A DNA stretch of 64,000 bases from JAAYJR01 sp964545315 (GTDB taxonomy: Bacteria > Bacteroidota > Bacteroidia > Bacteroidales > Prolixibacteraceae): the NCBI GenBank assembly GCA_964545315.1, contig CAZJGI010000002.1, positions 1 to 64,000 of the forward strand, in the 5' to 3' direction. The notes beneath the pieces were generated by a model. It did no database searches. It was not told where the DNA came from and saw nothing but the letters and a program-made list of their open reading frames with translations. Within the stretch, counting starts at the first letter, position 1, and every line of letters begins with the position of its first letter. Position numbers and translations under genes: made by a program. Shown here piece by piece: positions 36,847-46,585 of the stretch.

Positions 36847-39015
36847 ATGAAAATGGGAAAGAATAAAAAGCAAAGCAGGATTCTTAAGAAATCTGCAACT
36901 CTTAATAAGAAGAAACTTAAAAATGCAATATTAACTGTTTTATATGGTGAGCCGGGGCGGGTTGTGAATTACAAACAGATATCTTCATGGTTAGCTATTA
37001 AAGATCCGGAATCACGAAGATTGGTAAATATTTCTCTCCAGGAGTTAAGTGAGAATGGTTACCTTGAGCAGGTTTCGCGAGGAAAATACAGGTTAAAATC
37101 CAAACGATCCTCAGTGTGTGGGATTGTTGATATGCAGCCAAAGGGATTTGCATATATTGTAAGTACTGAAATTGACAGGCCCATTGTGGTTTCATCCCGG
37201 AACTTAAACCATGCAATGGAGGGTGATAAAGTAAGGGTTTCATTATATGCTCACAGGAGGAAGCAAAACCTGGAAGGAGAAGTGACTGAGATATTAGAGA
37301 GGGCAAAAACTCATTTTGTTGGAACCGTTGAATTGTCACGCAATTTTGCATTTCTTGCAACATCAGGCAAAGCCGGTTTTGATATTTTTATTCCAAAAGA
37401 GAATCTTAATGGAGCAAGGGACGGACAAAAAGCAATTGCCGAAATTATTGAGTGGCCTAAGAAAGGACAGAATCCAATAGGGAAAATTACAGAAGTGCTT
37501 GGAGATACCGGAAATAACAATGCAGAAATGCATGCGATTTTAGCCGAATTTGAGTTACCCTTTAAATTTTCCGGGAAAGTTAACAGTGCAGCCTCAAAGA
37601 TCAGTTCTGTGATCCCGGAAGCTGAATATAAAAACCGGCGTGACTACAGGACAGTTACAACCTTTACTATCGATCCTGATGATGCTAAAGATTTTGATGA
37701 TGCCCTGTCTTTAAGAAAATTGGAAAACGGAAACTGGGAAGTGGGGGTGCATATTGCAGATGTTACTTTTTATATACCTCAGGGTTCAGTTCTCGATGAG
37801 GAGGCTCAAAACAGAGGTACTTCCGTTTATCTGGTTGACAGGGTAGTGCCTATGCTGCCTGAACGGCTTTCAAATGATATTTGCTCTTTACGGCCAAATG
37901 AAGACAGACTATGTTTTTCTGTAGCATTTGAACTTGATGGTTCTGCAAATATTATTGATGAATGGTTTGGTAAAACTGTTATTAATTCTGATAAAAGATT
38001 TTCTTATGAGGAAGCCCAGGAGATTCTTGAACAGGGAGAGGGTAGTTTTTTTACCGAACTGCAAAAATTAAACGAATTCTCTAAAATTCTTAGAAATGAC
38101 CGTTTTAAAAACGGATCAATTGCATTCGACAGGGTAGAAGTAAAGTTTAATCTGGATGAGAATGGCACACCATTGGGTGTTTACTTTAAAGAAACTAAGG
38201 ATTCTAATATACTGATAGAGGAATTTATGCTGTTAGCTAACAGAAGAGTTGCCCTGTTTATTGGTGACCCCGGAAGACAAAAAAAATCAAAAACTTTTGT
38301 CTATCGTATCCATGATAAACCTGATCCCGATAAGCTTGAGTCTTTCAATTCATTTATTCACAAGTTTGGCTATGGTGTAAAACTTACAAGTGCTAAAGAT
38401 ATTTCTATATCTCTTAATAATATTTTACAAAATGTTAAGGGTAAAAAAGAACAGAATGTAGTTGAATCCCTGGCAGTCAGGTCAATGGCAAAAGCAGAAT
38501 ACTCAACTCGTAACATAGGGCATTATGGATTATCATTCGACTATTATACTCATTTTACTTCACCCATACGCCGATACCCTGATATGATGGTTCATCGTCT
38601 TCTGGAAAAATACTTGAATGGGGGAAGATCAGTTAACAGCAGCAGGTATGAAGAAATGTGCCGGCACTCCTCTGCAATGGAGGAGAGGGCAGCAAATGCA
38701 GAACGGGCTTCTGTTAAGTATAAACAGGTTGAATTTATGCAAAACCATTTGGGAGAAATATATTCAGGAGTAATTTCCGGAGTGACTGATTGGGGACTTT
38801 ACGTTGAACTGGAAAATAAAATTGAAGGAATGATACCAATCCGGGAACTGGATGATGATTTTTATATTTTTGATGAGAATAATTATAGCCTTACAGGAAA
38901 ACATAAAAACAAGAAATATCAACTTGGAGATGAGATAAAAGTAAAAATTTGGAGGACAAACCTGGAACGTAAACAACTTGATCTTTTACTGGCTAAGGGC
39001 AACGGGAATAATTGA
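36847..39015 (+). CDS. rnr: Ribonuclease R
   Basis: Processive 3'-5' exoribonuclease that degrades structured RNA. Order of domains in 722 residues: a basic N-terminal stretch, a winged-helix (residues about 20-85, KLKNAILTVLYGEPGRVVNYKQI), cold-shock/OB domains, the RNB catalytic domain beginning TFTIDPDDAKDFDDALSL at about 276-293 with its metal-binding aspartates, GHYGLSFDYYTHFTSPIRRYPD near 560-580, and a C-terminal S1 domain (YSGVISGVTDWGLYVELEN). ATG 36847 and ATG 36853 are both possible. It stands alone, transcribed away from the lipoprotein gene. Confidence 0.96.
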   Translation: MKMGKNKKQSRILKKSATLNKKKLKNAILTVLYGEPGRVVNYKQISSWLAIKDPESRRLVNISLQELSENGYLEQVSRGKYRLKSKRSSVCGIVDMQPKGFAYIVSTEIDRPIVVSSRNLNHAMEGDKVRVSLYAHRRKQNLEGEVTEILERAKTHFVGTVELSRNFAFLATSGKAGFDIFIPKENLNGARDGQKAIAEIIEWPKKGQNPIGKITEVLGDTGNNNAEMHAILAEFELPFKFSGKVNSAASKISSVIPEAEYKNRRDYRTVTTFTIDPDDAKDFDDALSLRKLENGNWEVGVHIADVTFYIPQGSVLDEEAQNRGTSVYLVDRVVPMLPERLSNDICSLRPNEDRLCFSVAFELDGSANIIDEWFGKTVINSDKRFSYEEAQEILEQGEGSFFTELQKLNEFSKILRNDRFKNGSIAFDRVEVKFNLDENGTPLGVYFKETKDSNILIEEFMLLANRRVALFIGDPGRQKKSKTFVYRIHDKPDPDKLESFNSFIHKFGYGVKLTSAKDISISLNNILQNVKGKKEQNVVESLAVRSMAKAEYSTRNIGHYGLSFDYYTHFTSPIRRYPDMMVHRLLEKYLNGGRSVNSSRYEEMCRHSSAMEERAANAERASVKYKQVEFMQNHLGEIYSGVISGVTDWGLYVELENKIEGMIPIRELDDDFYIFDENNYSLTGKHKNKKYQLGDEIKVKIWRTNLERKQLDLLLAKGNGNN

Positions 39016-39134
39016 GTCGAATATATTAAACTTTATGTGTTATTGCTTATGATTGCCATTTAATGTTTTATAATTTGTCTTCGTCTGTTTAAGTAAAATA
39101 TTCGATACTTTACAATTCAGTTAAAATAATTATT

Positions 39135-39142
39135 TATATTTG
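39135..39142 (+). promoter_or_regulatory. -7 element of the TetR gene; decides its start
   Basis: TATATTTG is a perfect TAnnTTTG element. A TTG codon at 39140 that could extend the regulator falls inside it, so translation must start further on, at ATG 39173, about 25 nt after the likely transcription start. No good -33 TTTG is visible. Confidence 0.5.
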
Positions 39143-39172
39143 TTGATTGTAAATGCTGTAAAATTTATTATA

Positions 39173-39775
39173 ATGCTCAATAATTCAGACAACGGCAACA
39201 AAAGAGATCATAACAGGGAAAACATCCTGAAAATAGCCAGGGAAATATTCAGTAAATATGGCTATAAAAAAACTACACTAAATGATATATCGACCGCAGT
39301 GAGAAAAGGGAAAAGTTCTCTTTATTATTATTTTGAAAGTAAAGAGGATATTTTTCAGGCTGTTATTTTGAAAGAGGTAGAGATTCTGGGGAAAGAGCTT
39401 GAAATAGTGATAAATCGTAATACTGATCCGGTTGATAAGCTAAGGGATTATATTCTTACCAAACTTACAACATACAGAAGCCTGGCAAATTTTTATCATG
39501 CCATTGAGAATGATGTTACTGCTGTCGGTTTTATTGAAGAGGTAAAGCGTCGTTATGAGCAGGATGAGATAAGGATGATCAAAAGAATACTGATTGAAGG
39601 AGTCCGTAAAAATGAATTTGAGATTTATGACTTTAATATTACTGCTATAGGAATAACCACAGCAATAAAGGGACTGGAAATGCCTTTGTCTGCAGGAAAT
39701 TATGGTAACGTAGACCTAAGTCGCAGCGTTGATAATATTCTCAAAATCATGTGCTACGGAATAATGAAAAGATAG
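39173..39775 (+). CDS. TetR/AcrR family transcriptional regulator
   Basis: DNA-binding repressor of 200 residues. The N-terminal helix-turn-helix is clear: NILKIAREIFSKYGYKKTTLNDISTAVRKGKSSLYYYFESKEDIFQAVI at about 17-65, with the typical YYYF recognition end. The C-terminal ligand domain is helical and not diagnostic. ATG at 39173 is preferred over TTG 39140, which overlaps the promoter element. The regulated gene is not evident: the neighbours are rnr on the same strand and a convergent ACP-like gene, and the export cluster lies 20 kb away. Confidence 0.9.
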   Translation: MLNNSDNGNKRDHNRENILKIAREIFSKYGYKKTTLNDISTAVRKGKSSLYYYFESKEDIFQAVILKEVEILGKELEIVINRNTDPVDKLRDYILTKLTTYRSLANFYHAIENDVTAVGFIEEVKRRYEQDEIRMIKRILIEGVRKNEFEIYDFNITAIGITTAIKGLEMPLSAGNYGNVDLSRSVDNILKIMCYGIMKR

Positions 39776-39791
39776 AATTTTTCAAAAGAAA

Positions 39792-39815
39792 AAGAGAACC
39801 GATAGTGGTTCTCTT
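39792..39815. terminator. Bidirectional terminator between TetR and ACP-like genes
   Basis: AAGAGAACC pairs with GGTTCTCTT around a six-base loop (perfect 9-bp stem). On the minus strand it is followed by TTTTTCTTTTG, a good T-tract, so it ends the ACP-like gene well; on the plus strand the following bases are only weakly T-rich, yet it lies 16 nt past the TetR stop and can serve both. Confidence 0.75.
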
Positions 39816-39847
39816 AATCATATTAATTTAATAATCATCCAAAAAAA

Positions 39848-40084
39848 CTAAGCCGTATTTCTAAGATATTTGAGCGTATCATTAACACTCATAAAATTTA
39901 ACAATTCTTCGTCACGTAAAGAAATATCAAAAATACCTTCCAGATAATATGTAAATATTTGCCAGTCAACTTTGTCAAAATTTAAATCATGAATATAAGA
40001 TGCACTGAGCTGAATATCATTTTTTTGTACTCCTGTCTTTCTTAATACGCGGTAAAGGTTTCTTCTAATCCTTTTATCCTCCAT
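39848..40084 (-). CDS. Acyl-carrier-protein-like protein lacking the phosphopantetheine serine
   Basis: A 78-residue protein with the length and four-helix pattern of an acyl carrier protein: YIHDLNFDKVDWQIFTYYLE at about 30-49, then GIFDISLRDEELLNFMSVND and a final helix TLKYLRN, which align with ACP helices II-IV (LxxDSLDxxEL... FDIEIPDEE...TVGDAVDYI). The DSL serine that carries 4'-phosphopantetheine is replaced: the triplet reads Asp37-Lys38-Val39. It therefore cannot be loaded in the normal way and is probably a structural or regulatory ACP relative. It is followed by a strong terminator and stands apart from fatty-acid genes. Confidence 0.7.
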   Translation of the reverse strand: MEDKRIRRNLYRVLRKTGVQKNDIQLSASYIHDLNFDKVDWQIFTYYLEGIFDISLRDEELLNFMSVNDTLKYLRNTA

Positions 40085-40226
40085 AATAATGGTAAAATTA
40101 TCTAATTTCGTTTTTCTGACAAATTAAAAAAACCGAACAAATGAATTTATGGGTCAAATATATAAATATATCTGAAATAATATATAGTGTTTAACACAAT
40201 TTAACTATCATTTAATATATAAACTG

Positions 40227-40411
40227 CTAATATTCAGGAATGTAATTTAGTTTTCCATTGATTACCACATAATTAACTTTTAAGTTTTTAGCTATGATAA
40301 GAACATCCTCAGCGGGGTGCACCATTGGTTCTTCATGTACATTAAATGATATTCATATCCTCTGCGATACTGAATTCCATTTATACCAAGGGCAGGTTTA
40401 TTTTTATTCAT
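40227..40411 (-). pseudogene. Frameshifted small gene, about 60 residues, family unknown
   Basis: This covers most of the 337-nt gap between the ACP-like gene and the DUF6427 gene; the remainder (40085-40226) is AT-rich with nothing recognisable. One frame opens at ATG 40411, 11 nt after the upstream gene, and reads MNKNKPALGINGIQYRRGYE. A second frame closes at 40227 and reads MVHPAEDVLIIAKNLKVNYV and then VINGKLNYIPEY. Joining them by one shifted base near 40345-40360 gives one protein-like chain ending in a strand like the last one of amidohydrolases. A frameshift, real or from sequencing, is the likely reason; chance is possible. Confidence 0.35.
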
Positions 40412-40421
40412 TTTTCTGCTA

Positions 40422-41408
40422 TTACATTAAAAGTTGCAGAGTAATTACATCAGCAAACATAATAAAATACAACAGTTCACCCCAGAACCTGCTTTTTAGG
40501 GAGAGGAAAAAATTAGACATCAGGTAGGAAAGAGGAATGGCTGAGATAATCAGGATTTCCGAAGATGAACCCGGTATAAGCAGCAGTACTGTTATTGAAT
40601 TAACAAACAGCAGAAATAATATCATAAAATATTTACGTGTACTGATTTTTTCGTGGTCATACTGTTTAAGTATTTTAATGCTTCCCAGAAATGTAAGGAA
40701 AATAAGATAGGTAATATAAAATTGTAATGGAATATTGCCTTTTATGTGGTTGTTGGAGGTCATAATATTCAACTCGAATATTTTAAGTAACCCAAGTGAT
40801 TGACCTGTAAAATAAGTATAAGTGAAGGCAAAGAAAAATGGCAGTAAAAGACCAGTTACTAGTAGTGCAAATTCCCTCCACCTTTTTTCAGGTGATAAAA
40901 TTGAAAGACCCAGGATCATTGAAGGAACGATAAAAAATATATTAAAATAAAATAAGGAGGCCACTCCCATCAGCACTCCAGTATCAAAAGCAGCAGAATA
41001 AGGTTTTGATTTTTCAAAAGCACTGAACAGTCGAAAAATTGCAAATACAAAAAACAGAGAGGCAAAATATACCGGATGTAAAGTATGAATTTCAGGAAAA
41101 CCGCTGATAATGATTATGAAAATCAATGCAGGCAGGATGCTTCTCTGGCGAATAAAATTATAATGATTGTTAATATGTTGTATTAGATAGGATAATATGA
41201 CAACCAATGCAAGTGCTGAAATACTCCGGATAAGTAAGTTGTTTTCTGTTAATTTGTTAAACGGTTGATAAAGGAGATTTTCTGCTTCACCCGTGAAGAA
41301 TTTGAACGGATTAGGTTTTATGATACCCTGTAGCCAAAAGGTTATCCCTGCCAGAGGAGGCAACAAATAATTGATCGTGCTTTTCGATTTTGATATTTTA
41401 AGTAACAT
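40422..41408 (-). CDS. DUF6427 family membrane protein
   Basis: Polytopic membrane protein of 328 residues with about nine or ten hydrophobic helices (INYLLPPLAGITFWLQGII near the start, ILPALIFIIIISGFPEIHTL, ALLVTGLLLPFFFAFTYTYF). The pattern and its position next to purD match the Bacteroidota DUF6427 family. Function unknown; I see no catalytic motif. It starts 1 nt after purD ends, so it belongs to the DUF2723-purD operon. The confidence is for the family; nothing can be said about substrate. Confidence 0.7.
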   Translation of the reverse strand: MLLKISKSKSTINYLLPPLAGITFWLQGIIKPNPFKFFTGEAENLLYQPFNKLTENNLLIRSISALALVVILSYLIQHINNHYNFIRQRSILPALIFIIIISGFPEIHTLHPVYFASLFFVFAIFRLFSAFEKSKPYSAAFDTGVLMGVASLFYFNIFFIVPSMILGLSILSPEKRWREFALLVTGLLLPFFFAFTYTYFTGQSLGLLKIFELNIMTSNNHIKGNIPLQFYITYLIFLTFLGSIKILKQYDHEKISTRKYFMILFLLFVNSITVLLLIPGSSSEILIISAIPLSYLMSNFFLSLKSRFWGELLYFIMFADVITLQLLM

Positions 41409-41409
41409 T

Positions 41410-42678
41410 TTAAAGATCGAAACCTAAATCTTTACGGTAGTATTTATTTGCGAATTTAATTTTTTCCGCATTTTTATAAGAAATTTGAAGAGCTTCTTCC
41501 ATGTCACCTCCAAGCGAATTTACTGCCAGTACTCTTCCTCCATTAGTAATCAGCATGTTACCCTCTGTTTTTGTACCTGCATGAAAAACCACACTTTCTG
41601 ACACATTCTCCAATCCTTCAATTATTTTGCCTTTTGCATAATTTCCGGGGTATCCTCCGGAAACTAACATTACAGTTGCAGAAGTCAGTTCACTTATTTC
41701 TATATTTTTTTCATTCAGGGTGCCTGTGGCTACACCTTCAAGCAAGTCAACGAAGTCTGATTTAATACGGGGCAGGACAGCCTCGGCTTCAGGATCACCC
41801 AGCCTTACATTATATTCTATTACGTAAGGATCATCATTGACATTAATAAGTCCGAAAAATATGAAGCCCTGGTAGTCTATATTTTCTGCTAATAATCCGT
41901 TAATTGTTGGATGGATAATTCGTGCTTCTATCTTTTTCATGAATATCTTATCGACAAAAGGCACAGGTGAAATAGATCCCATTCCACCAGTATTGAGGCC
42001 TGTATTACCTTCCCCGATTCTTTTATAGTCTTTTGCTTCGGGTAATATTTTATAGTTATGCCCGTCTGTGATAATAAATACTGATACTTCAATACCGTCC
42101 AGGAATTCTTCAATTACCACCTTACTGCTGGCTTGTCCAAATTTTCCTTCAAGCATTTCCTTCAACAACTTTTCAGCTTCTTCCTGATCATTCAGGATTA
42201 ATACACCTTTTCCGGCTGCCGGTCCGTCTGCTTTAAGAACATAAGGCGGGGATAATGACTTTAAAAATTGTATACCCTCGCTAAGATTATTATTGGTTAC
42301 TGACAAATGCTTTGCTGTGGGAATATTATGCCTTAACATAAAACTCTTGGCAAAATCTTTACTACCCTCGAGCTGTGCCCCAGCTTTTTTTGGCCCAATA
42401 ATCTTAATGTGTTGTACTGTTTTATCTTCAGAAAAGGAATCGTGTATTCCTTCAATCAAAGGGATTTCAGGACCTACAACGATCAAGTCCACTCTATGTT
42501 CCAGTGCAGTCTGTTTGACGGTATTATAATCGTTTACATCAATATCCAGATTTGTTCCCAGGGAGGATGTACCTGCATTACCAGGGGCAAAAAAAAGTTT
42601 ATCAGTTTTTTTGCTTTGACTGATTTTCCATCCTATCGCATGTTCCCTGCCCCCTGAGCCAATTATCAGAATGTTCAT
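41410..42678 (-). CDS. purD: Phosphoribosylamine-glycine ligase
   Basis: Second enzyme of purine synthesis: joins glycine to phosphoribosylamine with ATP, forming GAR. ATP-grasp protein of 422 residues: NILIIGSGGREHAIGWKI at the N-terminus (PurD hallmark), DLIVVGPEIPLIEGI, KADGPAAGKGVLI near 160-172, NTGLNTGGMGSISPVPF, and VIEYNVRLGDPEAEAVLP with metal-binding residues. ATG 42678 gives the standard start; the longer frame would run into the DUF2723 gene. One nucleotide separates it from that gene's stop codon. Confidence 0.96.
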   Translation of the reverse strand: MNILIIGSGGREHAIGWKISQSKKTDKLFFAPGNAGTSSLGTNLDIDVNDYNTVKQTALEHRVDLIVVGPEIPLIEGIHDSFSEDKTVQHIKIIGPKKAGAQLEGSKDFAKSFMLRHNIPTAKHLSVTNNNLSEGIQFLKSLSPPYVLKADGPAAGKGVLILNDQEEAEKLLKEMLEGKFGQASSKVVIEEFLDGIEVSVFIITDGHNYKILPEAKDYKRIGEGNTGLNTGGMGSISPVPFVDKIFMKKIEARIIHPTINGLLAENIDYQGFIFFGLINVNDDPYVIEYNVRLGDPEAEAVLPRIKSDFVDLLEGVATGTLNEKNIEISELTSATVMLVSGGYPGNYAKGKIIEGLENVSESVVFHAGTKTEGNMLITNGGRVLAVNSLGGDMEEALQISYKNAEKIKFANKYYRKDLGFDL

Positions 42679-42679
42679 A

Positions 42680-45600
42680 TTACTTTGGATTATACTTTTC
42701 AAGATGTAATTTCATACTTTCACCTATTTTGGATGCCAGTTCAGTATTACCATTGTTTCTTACCGTTCTTTCCATACTTTGAAGGTAAAACAGATTTCGT
42801 TGAATTTCTTCATTAACACTTTGGGTTCTTAAAAATTTTCTGTCGAGTGACAGGAAATAACCCAGTTCATCGTTATATCTGTTAAATGCGTCATCAATTA
42901 TTTTGTTACCTTTCTCCCCGGCACCTGCCTTATAATAGTTATTGGCGAGTTCAAGGGCGAAGTATTCATAAGGTACAATTTTATCCGGCACTAATTCAAA
43001 GCAACGATCTATAACAGCTATTGCCGAGTCTTTTTTACCTTCAATTATCAAGGCTTCAGCCAGCCTGTTAAAACTGTTCCTTATATTGGTCATCATCCTC
43101 ATATTGTTTTCATCAATGTATATGTCAGGATCATTCATATTTCCATATTCAAATTTGTTCAGCAGGTTATCATACATAATGTCAGTTTCAACTGTACCAT
43201 GTAAAAACCTGTCTGATCTGTTTTCACCTTTAACAGGTACCAGCCGGTAACCAAAGCCTTCAACCCTGAAGTAGTCCTGCAGGTTCATATATTTATTCCG
43301 GCCGACAGTTATTGCCCAGTAGATAGGCCGTTCCCAGTTATTTGTGGCCAGCATATTCAAAATGATCATTTCATCCTTGGGGATGTAATTCCTGCCCGAC
43401 AGATCAATAGTTATTGTGTCCACAATTTTGTCATAATCTTCCGGATTAACAACATTATTTCTAATAACAGCTTCTTTATCAATTTTGTAAGTGAGTATTT
43501 TTTTTGGAATATATGCAGCATTATCTGCCTGTTGAAGTTTTGTTGCCGGATTATCATCTGCAATAAAATCTACAGCTTCCTGGAGAGTAACTGATTTTCT
43601 TGTAATCCTGGGATCATCCATCAGATAAATAACATCCCGGGTACCCTGCCTGTATTGGTCTTTAGTAAGGGATAGGGGAATCGGGTCCGATTCATAAGCT
43701 TTCCGCCTCATTTGATTGATGTACCAGTCGGTTTGAAGATAACTTAGGTTACAAACCCTGACATCAGTTCTTACTCCCTCTACCTCCTGGTTATACCAAA
43801 GGGGGAAGGTGTCGTTATCTCCATTTGTGAAGATTATACCATTAGGCTGACATGTTTTAAGATAGTTAGCACCAAGGTCACGGGCAGTATAACGGTCTGA
43901 ACGGTCATGATCGTCCCAGTTTTCAGATGCCAGTATCCCGGGAACAAGAATGAGCGTAACAATGCCGGTAATTGTCGCTGCAATTTTTTCAGGCATGTAT
44001 TTTTTTATTGAATCCGTTATTGCCAATACCCCAAGTCCAATCCATATTGAAAATGCATAAAAAGAACCTGCATAAGCATAATCTCTTTCCCTGGGTTGGT
44101 GAGGATACTGGTTAAGATATACTACAATTGCCAGGCCGGTCATAAAAAACAGCAGGAAAACCACCCATAATCCTTTTTTACCTTCTGCACCTTTATTATA
44201 CTGGAAGAAGATGCCAATAAGTCCAAGAATAAGGGGAAGAAAGTAGTATTTATTCATGGCTTTGTTATCAGCAAATCTTTGTGGCAGATTATCCTGGTCA
44301 CCTAGCCTCCATTCATCAATAAATTTGATCCCACTTAGCCAGTTGCCGTGGAGTACCCCTCCATGGCCCTGAATATCATTCTGGCGTCCTGCAAAATTCC
44401 ACATGAAATAACGGAAATACATATGTCCTACCTGGTAACGGAAGAAAAAACGAAGATTTTCAGCAAATGTTGGTTTAATAATGGTTTCGGCCTCCCCGCT
44501 TTCATTCCGGTGTTGGATACGACGCCCTTTAATATGTCCCCACTCCTGGTAATCCTGGGCATGTACCTGCTCCATGTTACTCCACATACGAGGAAAGATA
44601 GTAGTGAATTTTTCATCATAATTGGGCTGTACGCGGTTGTCGGTAATAACGTACTTCCCGTCAATCTGAGTGTAAACGGGTTTGCCCTCCGTGTAACGCT
44701 GTGCGGGGTCAAGAGGAGAGTTGTAATACTGACCAAAAAAGAGCGGCCGGTTTCCGTATTGTTCCCGGTTCAGATAACTTAACAGTGCAAATACATTGTT
44801 GGGACTGTTCTGGTCCATAGGTGGCATTGCGGCAGAACGGATGATGATGAGCGTAAATGATGAATAACCTATTAAAATCATTGTTATCCCAAGTATGAGT
44901 GAATTCCATAATGGCATACTTTTTTTGGTGGTATATATTATCCCGTAAACAATTGCAGCGATAAGTAAAGCTATATAAAATAAAACGCCTGATTTGTATG
45001 GCAGGCCAAATGAGTTGACAAATAAAAGTTCAAACCACGAACCAACAGTTACAATGCCGGGTATAATAACCCACATTATAACAGCAAGCAGAATGGCAGA
45101 AACTAATAAAGCAGTAATGAATCCATTTCTGGCAGGTTTATACTTCTTGAAATAATAAACAAATACAATTGCAGGAATAGCCAGCAGGTTAAGCAAATGA
45201 ACTCCAATGGATAACCCAATGATATAAGCGATAAATATCAGCCATCTGTTTGCATAAGGTTTGTCTGCAATATTTTCCCATTTTAAAATAGCCCAGAATA
45301 CTATTGCCGTCAACATCGAAGAAAATGCATAAACTTCCCCTTCAACAGCCGAGAACCAAAAAGTGTCTGTAAATGTATATGCAAGAGAACCAATTACTCC
45401 GGAAAAAATTACTGTTATTGTGTTATCTGTTGAAATTTCATCAGAAGTTGTGATCAGTTTTTTTGCCAGATGCGTTATGCTCCAAAACAGGAACATAATG
45501 GTTACTGCGCTTGCAAGTGCTGACATTGCATTTATTAATAATGCAGCATTCTCACGATTGCCAAATAAGGTAAAGAAACGTCCGATTATCATAAATATGG

Positions 45601-45763
45601 GCGCTCCCGGAGGATGTCCTACTTCAAGCTTATAGGAGGTGGTGATGAATTCCCCGCAATCCCAAAAACTGGTAGTCGGCTCTATCGTTAATAAATATAC
45701 TACGGCAGCTATTACAAAAACTACCCATCCAACTATTCTGTTAATAAGATTGTATTTTTTCAT
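42680..45763 (-). CDS. DUF2723 (TMEM260-like) GT-C membrane protein
   Basis: Large polytopic membrane protein of 1027 residues. The N-terminal half has about twelve hydrophobic helices and the DUF2723 signature: TIEPTTSFWDCGEFITTSYKL and GHPPGAPIFMIIGRFF at about residues 26-63. The C-terminal half is soluble with TPR-like helices. DUF2723 proteins resemble protein O-mannosyltransferases and human TMEM260; a role in protein O-glycosylation at the outer face of the inner membrane is plausible but unproven. It is the first gene of an operon with purD and DUF6427. Confidence 0.88.
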   Translation of the reverse strand: MKKYNLINRIVGWVVFVIAAVVYLLTIEPTTSFWDCGEFITTSYKLEVGHPPGAPIFMIIGRFFTLFGNRENAALLINAMSALASAVTIMFLFWSITHLAKKLITTSDEISTDNTITVIFSGVIGSLAYTFTDTFWFSAVEGEVYAFSSMLTAIVFWAILKWENIADKPYANRWLIFIAYIIGLSIGVHLLNLLAIPAIVFVYYFKKYKPARNGFITALLVSAILLAVIMWVIIPGIVTVGSWFELLFVNSFGLPYKSGVLFYIALLIAAIVYGIIYTTKKSMPLWNSLILGITMILIGYSSFTLIIIRSAAMPPMDQNSPNNVFALLSYLNREQYGNRPLFFGQYYNSPLDPAQRYTEGKPVYTQIDGKYVITDNRVQPNYDEKFTTIFPRMWSNMEQVHAQDYQEWGHIKGRRIQHRNESGEAETIIKPTFAENLRFFFRYQVGHMYFRYFMWNFAGRQNDIQGHGGVLHGNWLSGIKFIDEWRLGDQDNLPQRFADNKAMNKYYFLPLILGLIGIFFQYNKGAEGKKGLWVVFLLFFMTGLAIVVYLNQYPHQPRERDYAYAGSFYAFSIWIGLGVLAITDSIKKYMPEKIAATITGIVTLILVPGILASENWDDHDRSDRYTARDLGANYLKTCQPNGIIFTNGDNDTFPLWYNQEVEGVRTDVRVCNLSYLQTDWYINQMRRKAYESDPIPLSLTKDQYRQGTRDVIYLMDDPRITRKSVTLQEAVDFIADDNPATKLQQADNAAYIPKKILTYKIDKEAVIRNNVVNPEDYDKIVDTITIDLSGRNYIPKDEMIILNMLATNNWERPIYWAITVGRNKYMNLQDYFRVEGFGYRLVPVKGENRSDRFLHGTVETDIMYDNLLNKFEYGNMNDPDIYIDENNMRMMTNIRNSFNRLAEALIIEGKKDSAIAVIDRCFELVPDKIVPYEYFALELANNYYKAGAGEKGNKIIDDAFNRYNDELGYFLSLDRKFLRTQSVNEEIQRNLFYLQSMERTVRNNGNTELASKIGESMKLHLEKYNPK

Positions 45764-45901
45764 TTGGCATTATTTTCATTCACAATTATCTTTAGCAGAA
45801 AGGATTTTGTTGCGAAGATAGTTGTTTTGTCATAAACTTAAAGATCAAAGACCGATTTTAAATAATTTTATAAAATTCCGTTGTATAAATATTTTATCAA
45901 T

Positions 45902-46576
45902 TTATTTACGTATAAGTTTATTTAATTTTTCTTTGTTAATTATCGTTATTGTCCTTCTTTCAGTAATGATCAGTCTTTCTTTTTGCATCTCAGAAAATAC
46001 CCGTGCAAGTGAAGGTCGTGTCACTCCAAATAAATCAGCCAGCTCCTGTTGAGTACTTTTTAATTCAACAGAATGATAACGGTCTCCTGCTTTCTGAAGG
46101 AGGAAATGTGCTATTTTACCCTTTATAGTTTTTATACCTAAGAAATGGAGCTTTTGTGAAAGAAATTGCGTGCGTGAAGATATTGAGTTTAAATAATTTT
46201 TTAAAAGGACTGAATTCATTTGCAATAACATTAAAAATTCATCTACAGGTAAGGAAAGTATTGTCACATTAGTATTGGCTACTAATGTTACCGGATAACT
46301 GTTTTCAGACCCGAATAAAAAAGCTGTAGCTAATGGCCTGGGAGCCTCAATATCTTCAATCTTGATCGTATTGCCTGAATAATCATGAATTTCACCACTT
46401 ACAGATCCTTGTAATATAATGTATAGATTTTTTACCTTGTCACCGGCTAAAACAATTACATCATTTTTGGAGAAGTTTTTTATTTGAAAATGCACTTTTT
46501 TTAAAAGTAGTTTAACTTCCTCTTCTTCAATGCCTTTGAAAACAGGGCAATATTTTAGTGAAGGATAATCTATCAT
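45902..46576 (-). CDS. Crp/Fnr family regulator, probable HcpR-type regulator of hcp
   Basis: Cyclic-nucleotide-binding-like domain (residues about 10-125; NVIVLAGDKVKNLYIILQGSV-like core, written here as DVIVLAGDKVKNLYIILQGS) followed by a Crp-type winged helix (TQQELADLFGVTRPSLARVFSEM, with the recognition helix VTRPSLARVF). It is divergent from hcp and has a perfect palindrome between the two genes, the arrangement of HcpR, which activates hcp in response to NO or nitrite in other Bacteroidota. I take ATG 46576; the alternative TTG 46594 would place the operator inside the coding region. No FeS cysteine motif of Fnr is present. 224 residues. Confidence 0.82.
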   Translation of the reverse strand: MIDYPSLKYCPVFKGIEEEEVKLLLKKVHFQIKNFSKNDVIVLAGDKVKNLYIILQGSVSGEIHDYSGNTIKIEDIEAPRPLATAFLFGSENSYPVTLVANTNVTILSLPVDEFLMLLQMNSVLLKNYLNSISSRTQFLSQKLHFLGIKTIKGKIAHFLLQKAGDRYHSVELKSTQQELADLFGVTRPSLARVFSEMQKERLIITERRTITIINKEKLNKLIRK

Positions 46577-46585
46577 TTTTAGTTT

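Noticed and set aside
40294..40527. 77-residue plus-strand frame rich in Cys, Tyr and Phe
   Set aside because: Overlaps the end of the DUF6427 gene on the other strand and has no protein-like pattern; the minus-strand frames in the gap are better.
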